Source: Mucilaginibacter sp. SG564
GTDB taxonomy: Bacteria; Bacteroidota; Bacteroidia; Sphingobacteriales; Sphingobacteriaceae
Length of the DNA: 64,000 nt
NCBI RefSeq assembly: GCF_013149275.1
Contig: NZ_JABGNA010000007.1
Coordinates: 314,448 to 378,447, forward strand
Direction of reading: 5' to 3'
Below the pieces are notes generated by a model. It saw only the letters and a program-made list of their open reading frames with translations. It was not told the origin of the DNA and did no database searches. The translations under genes were made by a program, and so were the position numbers. Shown here in pieces: positions 34,884-43,758 of this stretch (its first letter is position 1; every line of letters begins with the position of its first letter).

Positions 34884-36377
34884 CTATTTATCCCAGTACA
34901 TCCTGGTGTTCATAACATCAGCTCCCTGACGTGCCACTACAGCGTTGTAATTGGTCTGATTTTGATTAATCTCCGTTTGAGGATATTGCTGCCTGCGCGG
35001 AATATTCTGACCCGGGCTTAATGAACCCGGTACAGGGTCAAGTAATTTTGGCAAACCTGTTCTGCGGTACTCGGCCCATGATTCCCAACCATCGCCTAAA
35101 AAGCCTGCTATCCATTTTTGTAAGTGGATCTGCTCTAAAGCGGTACTTGCAGAGAACTTCACAGCCGTTTGTGCCACATAAGTATTAGCATCAGTTGTAG
35201 CTACACCATTTTGATCTAATGAGGCCAGCACCCCTTGATTATAAAAATCAGCTGCTGAACCATCCCCACCAGATATCCAGCCTAAATGAGCAGCCTCGGC
35301 CTGGGTAAATAATACTTGCGCATATGATGTCCATACGGTTGGTGAACTCTGGTTAGAAACCGCCAGCCCAATCAATGATATGTTACCTGGTTTAGTACGG
35401 GTACCTTTACTATAGGCGCCCAATGCATCACCAAATGTACCGTAAGGCAAGCCGGCATACGTGTTAGACACCGTTGGCGCTGCGTAAACCGGTAATCTTG
35501 GATCATTAAGACCGCTAAGTGTATTTACCAATAAACTGCTTACCGCATAATCATAACGACCGTTACGGTAGTTGGTATAATATGGGTTTTCATTTGTTGA
35601 AGCACCCAGATAAGCGTAAGCTGCATTATCATCATTTGAGGTCATTAACCCCCCGGTTACAGCTTTAGCATATTCTGCTTTTCCTGTGGTCGGATCAGCT
35701 TTTGAAAGCCTTAAGGCCATAATAGCGTGTAAAGAATTTGCCCAGTGTTTCCATTTGGTATTATCACCATTAAATAAGATATCGCCGGTTAGTGCAGCAC
35801 CACCGTCAAATTGATTTTGAGCTTCATCCAACTCCTTCATCAAAGCAGTATATATATCCTTTTGCGCATCAAACGCCGGAGTAACATTAGATATTCCACT
35901 TAAAGCCTGTGAATACGGGATATCCCCCCATCTATCAGTTATAGTCAGATAAATAAAAGCGGTAAGGATACGGGCAGAAGCTATCTGATTATTATTAGAA
36001 CCAAATTTAGTTGTTGCTGACAATCCTTTTTTTGACGGATCGGTATTAGTAGCAATAATAGTTTTTAAATCCTGTAAAGGGCCGGTATAATACGTTGCAT
36101 AGTCATATTGTTTTAATGCAAACAATGATTCGTTAGTATAAAACGTTTCTGACATATACTGCGAATACAACTCACCGCAAAAGGAGTTGATATTGGTTGT
36201 GGCACCAGCACCGTTAATACCGCCTAAAAACTGTATGGCGTTGGTTAACATATAACCCGTTTGAACATTTGGCGATTGATTGGGACTGACGTTTACATCG
36301 CCCCCCACTTTACATGAAGCCAGGATAATTACACCAGCCCCAATAATATATTTACTTATATTGAATAGTCTTTTCAT
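34884..36377 (-). CDS. SusD/RagB-family nutrient-binding lipoprotein
   Basis: A 497-residue outer-membrane lipoprotein. The signal peptide ends in the lipobox VIILASCKVGG (Cys near residue 22). The body is TPR-like with the SusD-like_2 features: ITDRWGDIPYSQAL near residue 145, QAEAAHLGWI near 360 and an IAGFLGDGWESWAEYRRTG segment near 430. It should cap the SusC-like barrel encoded 20 bp upstream and bind the transported ligand. No glycosidase, sensor or sigma/anti-sigma gene is adjacent, so the substrate cannot be guessed; peptides are as possible as glycans for this subfamily. Confidence 0.92.
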   Translation of the reverse strand: MKRLFNISKYIIGAGVIILASCKVGGDVNVSPNQSPNVQTGYMLTNAIQFLGGINGAGATTNINSFCGELYSQYMSETFYTNESLFALKQYDYATYYTGPLQDLKTIIATNTDPSKKGLSATTKFGSNNNQIASARILTAFIYLTITDRWGDIPYSQALSGISNVTPAFDAQKDIYTALMKELDEAQNQFDGGAALTGDILFNGDNTKWKHWANSLHAIMALRLSKADPTTGKAEYAKAVTGGLMTSNDDNAAYAYLGASTNENPYYTNYRNGRYDYAVSSLLVNTLSGLNDPRLPVYAAPTVSNTYAGLPYGTFGDALGAYSKGTRTKPGNISLIGLAVSNQSSPTVWTSYAQVLFTQAEAAHLGWISGGDGSAADFYNQGVLASLDQNGVATTDANTYVAQTAVKFSASTALEQIHLQKWIAGFLGDGWESWAEYRRTGLPKLLDPVPGSLSPGQNIPRRQQYPQTEINQNQTNYNAVVARQGADVMNTRMYWDK

Positions 36378-36397
36378 GATTTTTTGATCTTATCTTA

Positions 36398-39300
36398 TTA
36401 GAAAGTTAATTTAAGGTTAAAACCTAAGTTTCTTGTGTTGGGTAACTGCCCACCTTCATAAAAGGATGTTTGCAGTTGTGATGGATCAACACCTTTAACT
36501 TTGGAATAGATCATCCATGGATTTTGTGAGGTTATACCAAAATAAGCGGATTGGAATGGAGTTTTACCCAGCATCTTTTTAGAGAATGTGTAACCAATGC
36601 TAACTTCTCTTAGTTTCACATAAGAAGCATCATAAGTCCATTTTTCCCATATCTGGCTATATACCTGCTCGTATAATGAACGTGTTTCAACATAGGTAGT
36701 GTTTGGCGTTCCGTCTGCATGAACACCTGCTACCAAAGTACCACCACCATCAGCTACAGCATTACGCACTGGGTTACCTTTGGCGTTATTGCCAACAGTT
36801 TCAGCACCAAGACCCGAACCATTTAGGTTCTGTTGTGTAACTGATACAAATTTGCCACCCTTTTGAAAATCAAGAGAGAAAGCCAGGGTAAATCCTTTAT
36901 AATTAAAGGAGTTTGTAAAACCACCGGTATAACTTGGCAGCATGCTACCTAAATTAACTGTACTGCTCCATGTTGGCATACCATTCGCATCAACTACTAT
37001 ATTACCATGTGCATCACGTATAAAGCCTGAGCCAATGATCTGGCCGTATGAGCCGCCAACAACACCATTAACACCAAAGCTTGGAGAACCAACAAAACCA
37101 AAACCCGTTGCGCCAGCTGGATTATTGCCACCAGATGAGTCATAAGTGGGCTTGTTATCAGGAGCAACCGGTAAGGTGTTTGTGCCAGGGTATAGTGATA
37201 AAATTTTGTTACGGTTAAACGCGATGTTAAAATCAACATTCCAGATAAAGTCCTTTGATTTAACAGGGGTGCCGCCAAGGGAGATCTCAATACCATTATT
37301 TCTGATCGAACCTGCATTCACTACGGCCGATGAGTAACCAGAGGTTCCGTTAATAGGTAATGATAATATTTGATCTTTTTGTGTACGTGTATAGTAGTTA
37401 AAATCAAACTTGATCCGGTCTTGAATAAAATGCAACTCTGTACCTACTTCATAAGAGGTAGAAAGAGCTGGTTTTAAATTTGCATTTGGTAAAGCGTTAG
37501 GCACTGTTTGTGTAGGCGACGTTCCGTAAGGGTTTGTACCTAAATTGTATGTTTGATAAATTTGATATAGCCCTGCATCAGAACCTAACTTGGCAGCTGA
37601 TAGTCTTAATTTACCAAAAGTAAATATATCATTCTTCGGCATTAACTCCGTAAATACAAATGAAGTTGAAAGACCGCCATACCAGTATGAGTTATTGTTT
37701 ACAGGCAATGTTGACGACCTATCATTACGTGCATTAAAATCAAGGTATAAGAAATTCTTATATCCAAATGAAGTATATCCGTAATAACTATTTACCCTAC
37801 TTAGTCCATTAAAACTAATTGCTGTTGGAGCGTTTGAAGAGTTACCTAAAGTGTAAAGATCAGGTATTGCCAAACCACCGTTGGTGTTACCACCAGTAAA
37901 CAAATAACGATCCTGGCGACTTTCGGCATATACACCCGCTTTTACAGACAGATCACCAAATAGGTGATTGTAAGTCACATTTCCTACATAGTTATTTTCT
38001 TTATAGGTATACTGGTTTTGAGTGTATTGATCAAGATTCAGTGTTCCCGAAGCGGTCCTGTTATTATCATCACGATTCAAAAGATCTTCTCTTGCGATCA
38101 ATGACACCGATAAGTCTTTTGTGAATTGATAAGTAGCTGTTAAATTGCCGTATACACGGTTGCTATTTGATTTAGAAGTATTTTCATATACCTCTGTATA
38201 AGGATTATCCCAATAGTGAGGTGTAAGATCGTCCGGACTGGTAATATTCCATGAAGTAAAAGTACCATCTGCACGACGGTAATTTTTTAGCTTGCTCATG
38301 TCAACATCCCGGTGAAACCATTGGCTGAATGAACCAGCAGTTTGAGTTCCGTAACCTTCATCAGGTATATTGCTTGAATTGATTTGTGAGAAGTTAACAT
38401 TTGCACTTACCGTTAATTTCTTAGTAAGCTTTAACTCACCATTCAAACTTACGTTGTTACGTTTTTGATCACTGTTTGGTGTAATACCTGTACGATCAAT
38501 ATTGGTGTATGATACGCGGAAATTATAATTGTCGGCTGCTTTTGAAAACGCGGCATTGGTGTTATAAGTAACACCTGTTCTGTAAAAATCACGTACGTTG
38601 TTTGGCTGAGGTACAAATGGAACTAATTTACCATAACCCGGGTTTGATGGATCCCAGAAATACCAGGGTGCATATAAAGTACCATCCATTTTAGGGCCCC
38701 AGCTTTCATCAACACCATAATCGTAGTATTTTACGCCGTTAAAGTTAGCATTAGATGCTGGAGATGATCCTGGATCATAAGTATAAGTATTCCACTTGAT
38801 ACTGGTACCGCCACCATATTCATTTTGATAGTTAGGCAGTTGGTAAACTTTTTCAAAAGTAGTTGATTGGTTAAATGATATACCAATACCTTTATCAACA
38901 CCTTTTTTAAGTTGAATAACAACAGCACCTTCAGATGCACGCTGGCCATACAAGGCTGTAGCCGCAGGGCCTTTTAAAACCGTTAATGATTCAATATCAT
39001 CATTGTTTACTCCATTAGGGTCAGTAATAACACCATTTACTACATAAATTGGGTTACCCCCTTGTAAAGCGTTAACACCACGGATACGAATGGTAGATGT
39101 TCCGAATTTGGCACCAGAACCGCCCAATACCTGCACACCGGCAATTTTACCGGCAAGGGCCGTGTTTAAGTCTGATTGCTTGGTAACCGTTAAATCATCA
39201 CCTTTAACCGCCTGAGCAGCATAACCTAATGATTTTTGCTCACGTGAAATACCTAAGGCGGTAACAATCACTTCATTTAAGCCTTTGCTCGATGCTACTA

Positions 39301-39583
39301 AAACTACATTTAGCTGGCTTTTTCCACCTACAGGAACATCCAGGGTAGTATAACCAATAAAACTAAATGATAAAATTGCATTTGGAGGGGCATTTAAGGA
39401 GAACTTACCGTTGATACCGGTTTGGGTACCGGTAGTTGTTCCTTTTACTTTTACGGTTACACCAGGCAAGGGTAACCCATCTTCTTTAGCCGTTACCGTA
39501 CCAGTAATGGTTTGGCTTTGCGCAAAAAGCTGTGTTACAGCCAATAAGATACCGCACAAAACGAGGAGTAGTCTTTTTTCCAT
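36398..39583 (-). CDS. SusC/RagA-family TonB-dependent transporter
   Basis: A 1061-residue outer-membrane barrel. After the signal peptide (LVLCGILLAVTQLFAQ) comes a carboxypeptidase-D-regulatory-like domain (TITGTVTAKEDGLPLPGVTV, about residues 25-105). The SusC plug follows, with NEVIVTALGISREQKSLGYA near 105 and IRIRGVNALQGGNPIYVVNG near 165. The barrel ends in the terminal Phe of NLGFNLKLTF. It imports ligand captured by the SusD-like partner using TonB energy. No extra N-terminal signalling domain is present, so it does not look like a trans-envelope regulator. Confidence 0.95.
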   Translation of the reverse strand: MEKRLLLVLCGILLAVTQLFAQSQTITGTVTAKEDGLPLPGVTVKVKGTTTGTQTGINGKFSLNAPPNAILSFSFIGYTTLDVPVGGKSQLNVVLVASSKGLNEVIVTALGISREQKSLGYAAQAVKGDDLTVTKQSDLNTALAGKIAGVQVLGGSGAKFGTSTIRIRGVNALQGGNPIYVVNGVITDPNGVNNDDIESLTVLKGPAATALYGQRASEGAVVIQLKKGVDKGIGISFNQSTTFEKVYQLPNYQNEYGGGTSIKWNTYTYDPGSSPASNANFNGVKYYDYGVDESWGPKMDGTLYAPWYFWDPSNPGYGKLVPFVPQPNNVRDFYRTGVTYNTNAAFSKAADNYNFRVSYTNIDRTGITPNSDQKRNNVSLNGELKLTKKLTVSANVNFSQINSSNIPDEGYGTQTAGSFSQWFHRDVDMSKLKNYRRADGTFTSWNITSPDDLTPHYWDNPYTEVYENTSKSNSNRVYGNLTATYQFTKDLSVSLIAREDLLNRDDNNRTASGTLNLDQYTQNQYTYKENNYVGNVTYNHLFGDLSVKAGVYAESRQDRYLFTGGNTNGGLAIPDLYTLGNSSNAPTAISFNGLSRVNSYYGYTSFGYKNFLYLDFNARNDRSSTLPVNNNSYWYGGLSTSFVFTELMPKNDIFTFGKLRLSAAKLGSDAGLYQIYQTYNLGTNPYGTSPTQTVPNALPNANLKPALSTSYEVGTELHFIQDRIKFDFNYYTRTQKDQILSLPINGTSGYSSAVVNAGSIRNNGIEISLGGTPVKSKDFIWNVDFNIAFNRNKILSLYPGTNTLPVAPDNKPTYDSSGGNNPAGATGFGFVGSPSFGVNGVVGGSYGQIIGSGFIRDAHGNIVVDANGMPTWSSTVNLGSMLPSYTGGFTNSFNYKGFTLAFSLDFQKGGKFVSVTQQNLNGSGLGAETVGNNAKGNPVRNAVADGGGTLVAGVHADGTPNTTYVETRSLYEQVYSQIWEKWTYDASYVKLREVSIGYTFSKKMLGKTPFQSAYFGITSQNPWMIYSKVKGVDPSQLQTSFYEGGQLPNTRNLGFNLKLTF

Positions 39584-39795
39584 AGAAAAAAATTAGTTAA
39601 TAGTTAAGGCGGTAAATCTACTGACAGCTATGAATGAAAAGCAAGCAAAGATTGTAACATTTCTCTTACAAACAAATTTTTAACTAAAACAGTCATTTTT
39701 TTTCAAAACCACTAAAACAAATTTATTTTTCTCTCGTTAAAGATGCATTACTGACACGTTCAGTTATTAATAAGACAGTTAATTTAGTTAATTAA

Positions 39796-39835
39796 AAAGG
39801 GAGAAAATACGCGAGGTATTTTCTCCCTTTGCTTT
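39796..39835. terminator. Hairpin terminator upstream of SusC leader
   Basis: A perfect 15-bp stem (39796-39810 with 39816-39830), loop GCGAG. Flanking A runs on the left and T run on the right allow termination in both directions. It would stop transcripts coming from the right before the SusC promoter region. Confidence 0.7.
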
Positions 39836-39896
39836 TTATAAATATCTGTATTACAGTTATTAAAATAACAACTCACTACCCCAGCACCGTAAATTT

Positions 39897-39938
39897 AAAA
39901 CAAGAAAAGGATGGGGGTTCCCATCCTTTTCTTGTTTT
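39897..39938 (-). terminator. Long perfect terminator after the 39-residue small ORF
   Basis: A 19-bp perfect stem (39897-39915 with 39920-39938) with loop GGTT, ending in A-rich/U-rich sequence on both sides. It begins 20 bases after the stop of the small reading frame at 39958-40077, which suggests that frame has a real, separate transcript. Confidence 0.75.
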
Positions 39939-39957
39939 AGCGGAATACTACCGTTAA

Positions 39958-40077
39958 TTATTTGGCTACTTTTTTTGCTGGGATCAATGGTAATATAATA
40001 ACAGCTAAAAAGGCAACAACTTCTAATACAACTAACATAACTTTAATTTTTTGATTAATATTTAATTCTTTCTGCAT
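39958..40077 (-). CDS. Putative 39-residue single-span membrane peptide
   Basis: A small frame starting ATG at 40077 (MQKELNINQKIKVMLVVLEV) and ending PLIPAKKVAK. Residues 13-33 form one hydrophobic helix (VMLVVLEVVAFLAVIILPLIP), with a charged N-terminus and a Lys-rich C-terminus, as in small stress or toxin-like membrane peptides. It is followed by a 19-bp perfect terminator and preceded by more than 240 bp of gap up to another terminator. No homologue is recognised; I infer coding from composition, codon use and terminator placement. An internal ATG at codon 14 is an alternative start. Confidence 0.5.
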   Translation of the reverse strand: MQKELNINQKIKVMLVVLEVVAFLAVIILPLIPAKKVAK

Positions 40078-40319
40078 CGGTTGCGACTAAAAACATGCCA
40101 TCGCCAAAAAGTTATTTTTATCAAAAAATTGTGTATTTCCTGATTTTGCTAAAATTTTTAAATGAATCGAAAAAAGGTTGAATTATTAAATTTTAAGGCT
40201 ATTTTTTAATAAGCGATAATAAAAAACTGATTTTCAGCAGTAATAAATCTCAATTTATTAAAAAACACAGGTATTTAAGATGAATAAACCTGACAGAGTA
40301 TCTAAAACCCCTAAAAATT

Positions 40320-40364
40320 AAAAAGCGGAAAATTGGTTTTGCAATTTACCCCCTCCGCTTTTTA
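40320..40364 (-). terminator. Terminator downstream of the acyl-CoA dehydrogenase gene
   Basis: Arms AAAAAGCGGA (40320-40329) and TCCGCTTTTT (40354-40363) pair perfectly over 10 bp with a 24-base loop region, and the minus strand continues with UUUUUAAUUUUU. It lies about 175 bp after the acyl-CoA dehydrogenase stop. Confidence 0.55.
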
Positions 40365-40538
40365 ATAAGTGTCGGTTTTTCATTATCCTGTTAAACTATA
40401 TCCGGGAATTATATAAATTCCGTTCGGATTAGTCATCCAAATGTAAATATTGTCAATTTGTCAGCAAGCATGACAAACTACAACTTACTGACAAACAGAC
40501 ATTTAAAGCAACGTAAAAAGCATGGGTAAATTCTATAG

Positions 40539-41714
40539 TTATCCTTTCAGCACTTCCCTGCTAATCACGATCTTCTGTATTTCTGACGTGCCCTCGCCTA
40601 TGGTACACAATTTGGCATCTCGATAGTATTTTTCGACCGGAAAATCCTTGATATAACCATATCCACCAAATATCTGTACAGCTTCATTAGCCGTACGCAC
40701 CGCTACCTCCGATGCATAATACTTAGCCATGGCCGATTGTTTGGTTACCGGCAGGTGCCTGGTTTTCAAATCAGCAGCCTGCATCACTAAAAGTTCAGCT
40801 GCTTCTATTTCGGTAGCCATATCAGCCAGTTTGAAAGCTATTCCCTGGAAGTTACTGATAGCCTGCCCAAACTGTTTACGCTCTTTGGAATAAGCCACCG
40901 CCGCATCAAACGCTCCTTTAGCAATACCCAACGATAAGGCAGCTATAGAAATACGTCCGCCATCTAATATAGTCATGGCCTGTTTAAAGCCTTCACCCTC
41001 TTTGCCCAACAAGTTCTCTTTAGGTACTCGGCAATTATCAAATATGAGCTCCGTAGTTTCCGAAGCGCGCATACCCATTTTGTTTTCCTTTTTGCCATGG
41101 GTAAAACCTGGCGTGCCTTTTTCTATAACCAGAGCCGAGATACCTTTTGAGTCGCCCTTTTCTCCTGTCCGCACCATTACTACGGCCACATTACCCGATT
41201 TGCCGTGGGTTATAAAGTTTTTTGAACCATTTACTATGTAATGATCACCATCTAATATCGCGGTAGTTGCCATACCCATCGCGTCAGATCCGGTGTTTGC
41301 TTCGGTAAGGCCCCAGGCACCCAACCATTCGGCGCTGGCCAGCTTGGGCAACCATTTGAGTTTTTGCTCTTCATTACCAAAAGTCAGTATATGACCGGTG
41401 CATAAAGAGTTATGTGCAGCCAGCGACAGGCCTATCGACCCACATACCCTTGCAATTTCCGATATAACGGTTACATATTCGGCATAGCCAAAGCCAGAGC
41501 CGCCGTATTGTTCTGGCACTACAACCCCCATCATACCCAGTTCGCCCATTTGTTTAAATAACTCAAGCGGAAAATGCTGTGCCTCGTCCCATTCGGCCAC
41601 AAATGGCCTGATATTTTTTTCGGCAAAATCCCTTGCCATCTCACCCACCATTCGCTGGTTATCGCTAATAGAAAAATCAAACCCTACCGGGCTGTCTGTT
41701 AATAAAGAATCCAT
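40539..41714 (-). CDS. Acyl-CoA dehydrogenase
   Basis: A 391-residue FAD enzyme for the first oxidation step of fatty-acid or branched-chain acyl-CoA breakdown. The alpha-beta-alpha fold is complete: WGLTEANTGSDAMGM near residue 135 is the substrate/FAD signature, KQFGQAISNFQGIAFKLADM near 285 lines the flavin site, and QIFGGYGYIKDFPVEKYYRD near 350 is the second signature. The catalytic base is the Glu in IGEGTSEIQK near 376, the short/medium-chain position. Chain-length preference is not readable. It stands alone with no beta-oxidation partners next to it. Confidence 0.95.
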   Translation of the reverse strand: MDSLLTDSPVGFDFSISDNQRMVGEMARDFAEKNIRPFVAEWDEAQHFPLELFKQMGELGMMGVVVPEQYGGSGFGYAEYVTVISEIARVCGSIGLSLAAHNSLCTGHILTFGNEEQKLKWLPKLASAEWLGAWGLTEANTGSDAMGMATTAILDGDHYIVNGSKNFITHGKSGNVAVVMVRTGEKGDSKGISALVIEKGTPGFTHGKKENKMGMRASETTELIFDNCRVPKENLLGKEGEGFKQAMTILDGGRISIAALSLGIAKGAFDAAVAYSKERKQFGQAISNFQGIAFKLADMATEIEAAELLVMQAADLKTRHLPVTKQSAMAKYYASEVAVRTANEAVQIFGGYGYIKDFPVEKYYRDAKLCTIGEGTSEIQKIVISREVLKG

Positions 41715-42025
41715 GTTTTATAATTGGTTATTAGCAAAGTAACGGATTAATTATCAAGATAGTTTGACCTTGACGAGGGCCGAAAAGAAGTACAATTTGG
41801 TATCTGGTATAAATTATAGGTTTAGTTCAAATAGGGTTATTTTTGGGGCAAAAAGAAAGGCGGAAATTATTTTTCAGAATTTAACAAATTATTGCTTTTA
41901 CTGATAGAATCAGAAGAAAAGAGGATTAATATCGAATAATGAATTCCGAATTTCCAATATCGAAATCAAAAAGTCTCTTCGGGTATATCGCAGAAGCCTT
42001 TGAGGGGGCTTAAAATAGGACAAAT

Positions 42026-42116
42026 CATGGTTTACACTTTTTCACTACATATTCAAATATATCCATTGATTATCAAGTATTTAAATCAATGCAAACCATA
42101 AAAAGTGTAAACCATG
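42026..42116. repeat. 17-bp perfect inverted repeat with inner hairpin
   Basis: CATGGTTTACACTTTTT (42026-42042) is the exact reverse complement of 42100-42116. Inside, CATTGATT (42064-42071) pairs with AATCAATG (42084-42091), so a branched or rod-like fold is possible. Confidence 0.8.
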
Positions 42117-42173
42117 TAAACCCACTTCTGTAACAAAATGGGGTATGTTTATGAATGTGTATAAAATCATGTA

Positions 42174-42255
42174 AGGGCGTTGCCTGCGGCCAGGCTTTAC
42201 ACTCATACCGCGCAGGCATTAATCACTGGCCGGTATTCGTTTCAATCCTTAACGC
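42174..42255. repeat. Probable copy of a dispersed GGGCGTTGCC...CAATCCTTAACGC element
   Basis: The segment starts GGGCGTTGCC and ends TTTCAATCCTTAACGCG, with a small palindrome GCCTGCGGCCAGGC in between. Its base composition is much richer in G and C than the surrounding gap. It resembles a repeat I remember from Sphingobacteriaceae genomes, often remnant-like and without genes. Only one copy is in this window. Confidence 0.45.
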
Positions 42256-42287
42256 GAAGAAGTGATTACCCTGTGCAGCGGTTACCC

Positions 42288-42815
42288 TCAATATTCTGCC
42301 AATACTACCAGGGTATCACTGATGGGGGTTATTCGTTTACGGCCCTCTAAAAAGCCCAACTCAACCACAAAAGAAAAACCGGCTATTTCACAACCCATTT
42401 CTTTGATCAGTTCACTCGCGGCGGCTACCGTACCACCTGTTGCCAGCAGATCGTCGTGGATCAGCACATGTTGCCCGGGCTCAAAAGCATCGATATGGCA
42501 TTCAATAATGGCAGTACCGTACTCCAGTTTGTAGGCTTTTTGTTTGATGGTAAAAGGTAGTTTACCGGCCTTACGTATGGGTACAAAAGGGACTCCCAGC
42601 TTAGTGGCCAATGTTAGTCCGAATAAAAAGCCCCGGCTTTCAATCCCGGCTATTACATCTATTTGTTTTCCTTGCAATTGTTCAACAAAGGCATTAATAA
42701 TGCTATCGCATAAAACAGGATCTTTGAGTATAGGGGTTATATCTTTAAAAACAATTCCGGGTTTCGGAAAATCTGGAATATCACGAATGGCAGATTTTAT
42801 TTGCTGGGTTATCAT
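42288..42815 (-). CDS. apt: Adenine phosphoribosyltransferase
   Basis: A 175-residue type I PRTase that salvages adenine to AMP with PRPP. IRDIPDFPKPGIVFKDITPIL at the start is the adenine-binding lead. IAGIESRGFLFG near residue 56 is the loop with the key Arg, and VLIHDDLLATGGT near 117 is the PRPP-binding signature. KLPFTIKQKAYKLEYG near 83 is the flexible catalytic loop. Complete and of normal length. It overlaps the upstream helix-hairpin-helix gene by 4 bp. Confidence 0.97.
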   Translation of the reverse strand: MITQQIKSAIRDIPDFPKPGIVFKDITPILKDPVLCDSIINAFVEQLQGKQIDVIAGIESRGFLFGLTLATKLGVPFVPIRKAGKLPFTIKQKAYKLEYGTAIIECHIDAFEPGQHVLIHDDLLATGGTVAAASELIKEMGCEIAGFSFVVELGFLEGRKRITPISDTLVVLAEY

Positions 42816-43678
42816 TTGAAAGTTAAATATGGCTCAATTTTACGCAAAATTCCATCATCAAGTATGGCAATATTTTTCATATCATCAACTGATTCATAAT
42901 CACCATGCTGATTGTGATATTCTAATATGGCATTGGCCTGTTTGTAGCTCAAATACGGGAACCGCCTGAGCTGATCAAAACTGGCCGTATTTACATTTAT
43001 TTTAGTGATATGTTTGTTATCAACACCGACGCCGCCTTTTATTTCGGCGTATTTAGCTTCATCAATGCCAAATACTTCTTTTAATTGTTCTTTATTATAA
43101 AAGCCACCCACACGCTCCCGATACCTGATAATGCGCATAGCAAACGCTGGCCCTATTCCTCTTATACGGGTTAATTTTGCAGAGTCGGCGCTATTCACCT
43201 CAATCACTTCGCCCGGTGCAGCCTTTTCCGTGCGATGATAAGTATCCGGTATATTGATGTATGGCTCCAGGCGCTGATAATCGGCATCGGTAATGGAATA
43301 GATCTTTTTAACATCATCCTTGGTATAAAAGCGCCCGCCTTTTTCCTCATAATTTTTGATCACTTTGACCTGCCGTTCGCTTAAGCCCAGTTTCTGCCAC
43401 CCGGCATCTGTTAACTCATTCGGGTTAAAGGCAAACATTACCGCGGTGGCCGTCTTCGATTCACCTTCCCATGATTTATTCTCTGTACTTACTCTTTTAC
43501 CCTTACTTAGCAATGCAACCGCTTTATCAAATTCATTAAAATTTATTATATTATCTTTGCGGATTGCCTGATAAACATAGGGCGCTGCTAAAATCAATGC
43601 CATTAAAATAATAACTACTACCATTCCGTTCCATTCTTTTTTGGTTACAGACAGGTAGTTTTTAAAATACGGCTTCAT
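42812..43678 (-). CDS. Membrane-anchored helix-hairpin-helix protein (ComEA-like)
   Basis: A 288-residue protein with one N-terminal membrane segment (about residues 19-38, VVVIILMALILAAPYVYQAI). Several helix-hairpin-helix units follow in the periplasmic part. Examples are FNPNELTDAGWQKLGLSERQ near 85, VNSADSAKLTRIRGIGPAFAMRII near 165 and INVNTASFDQLRRFPYLSYKQANAILEY near 228. These bind DNA non-specifically, and ComEA-like proteins take part in DNA uptake. The whole-gene role here is inferred; no other competence genes are nearby. It is coupled to apt and divergent from the olsF-like gene. Confidence 0.83.
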   Translation of the reverse strand: MKPYFKNYLSVTKKEWNGMVVVIILMALILAAPYVYQAIRKDNIINFNEFDKAVALLSKGKRVSTENKSWEGESKTATAVMFAFNPNELTDAGWQKLGLSERQVKVIKNYEEKGGRFYTKDDVKKIYSITDADYQRLEPYINIPDTYHRTEKAAPGEVIEVNSADSAKLTRIRGIGPAFAMRIIRYRERVGGFYNKEQLKEVFGIDEAKYAEIKGGVGVDNKHITKINVNTASFDQLRRFPYLSYKQANAILEYHNQHGDYESVDDMKNIAILDDGILRKIEPYLTFK

Positions 43679-43758
43679 TTACAGCGTTTATCGATTGTTA
43701 AAATAAATAAATTTTCAGGATATTTATAAGTTAAATAAAACACCCCCTTTTTATAAAA

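Larger units (their letters stand above)
39584..40538. other. 955-bp gap between SusC gene and acyl-CoA dehydrogenase gene
   Basis: The gap holds the likely SusC leader (a lone TAAATTTG at 39718-39725 matches a -7 element), three hairpin terminators, a 39-codon reading frame on the minus strand and a cluster of TGACAAA words at 40451-40495. The rest is AT-rich with no coding frame that I can support. Confidence 0.7.
41715..42287. other. 573-bp gap between acyl-CoA dehydrogenase and apt genes
   Basis: No coding frame is supported. The stretch contains word repeats such as AATATCGAA and ATTCCGAATTTCC (41930-41975), a 17-bp inverted repeat (42026-42116) and a GC-richer segment at 42174-42255 that resembles a dispersed element. 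Confidence 0.7.
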
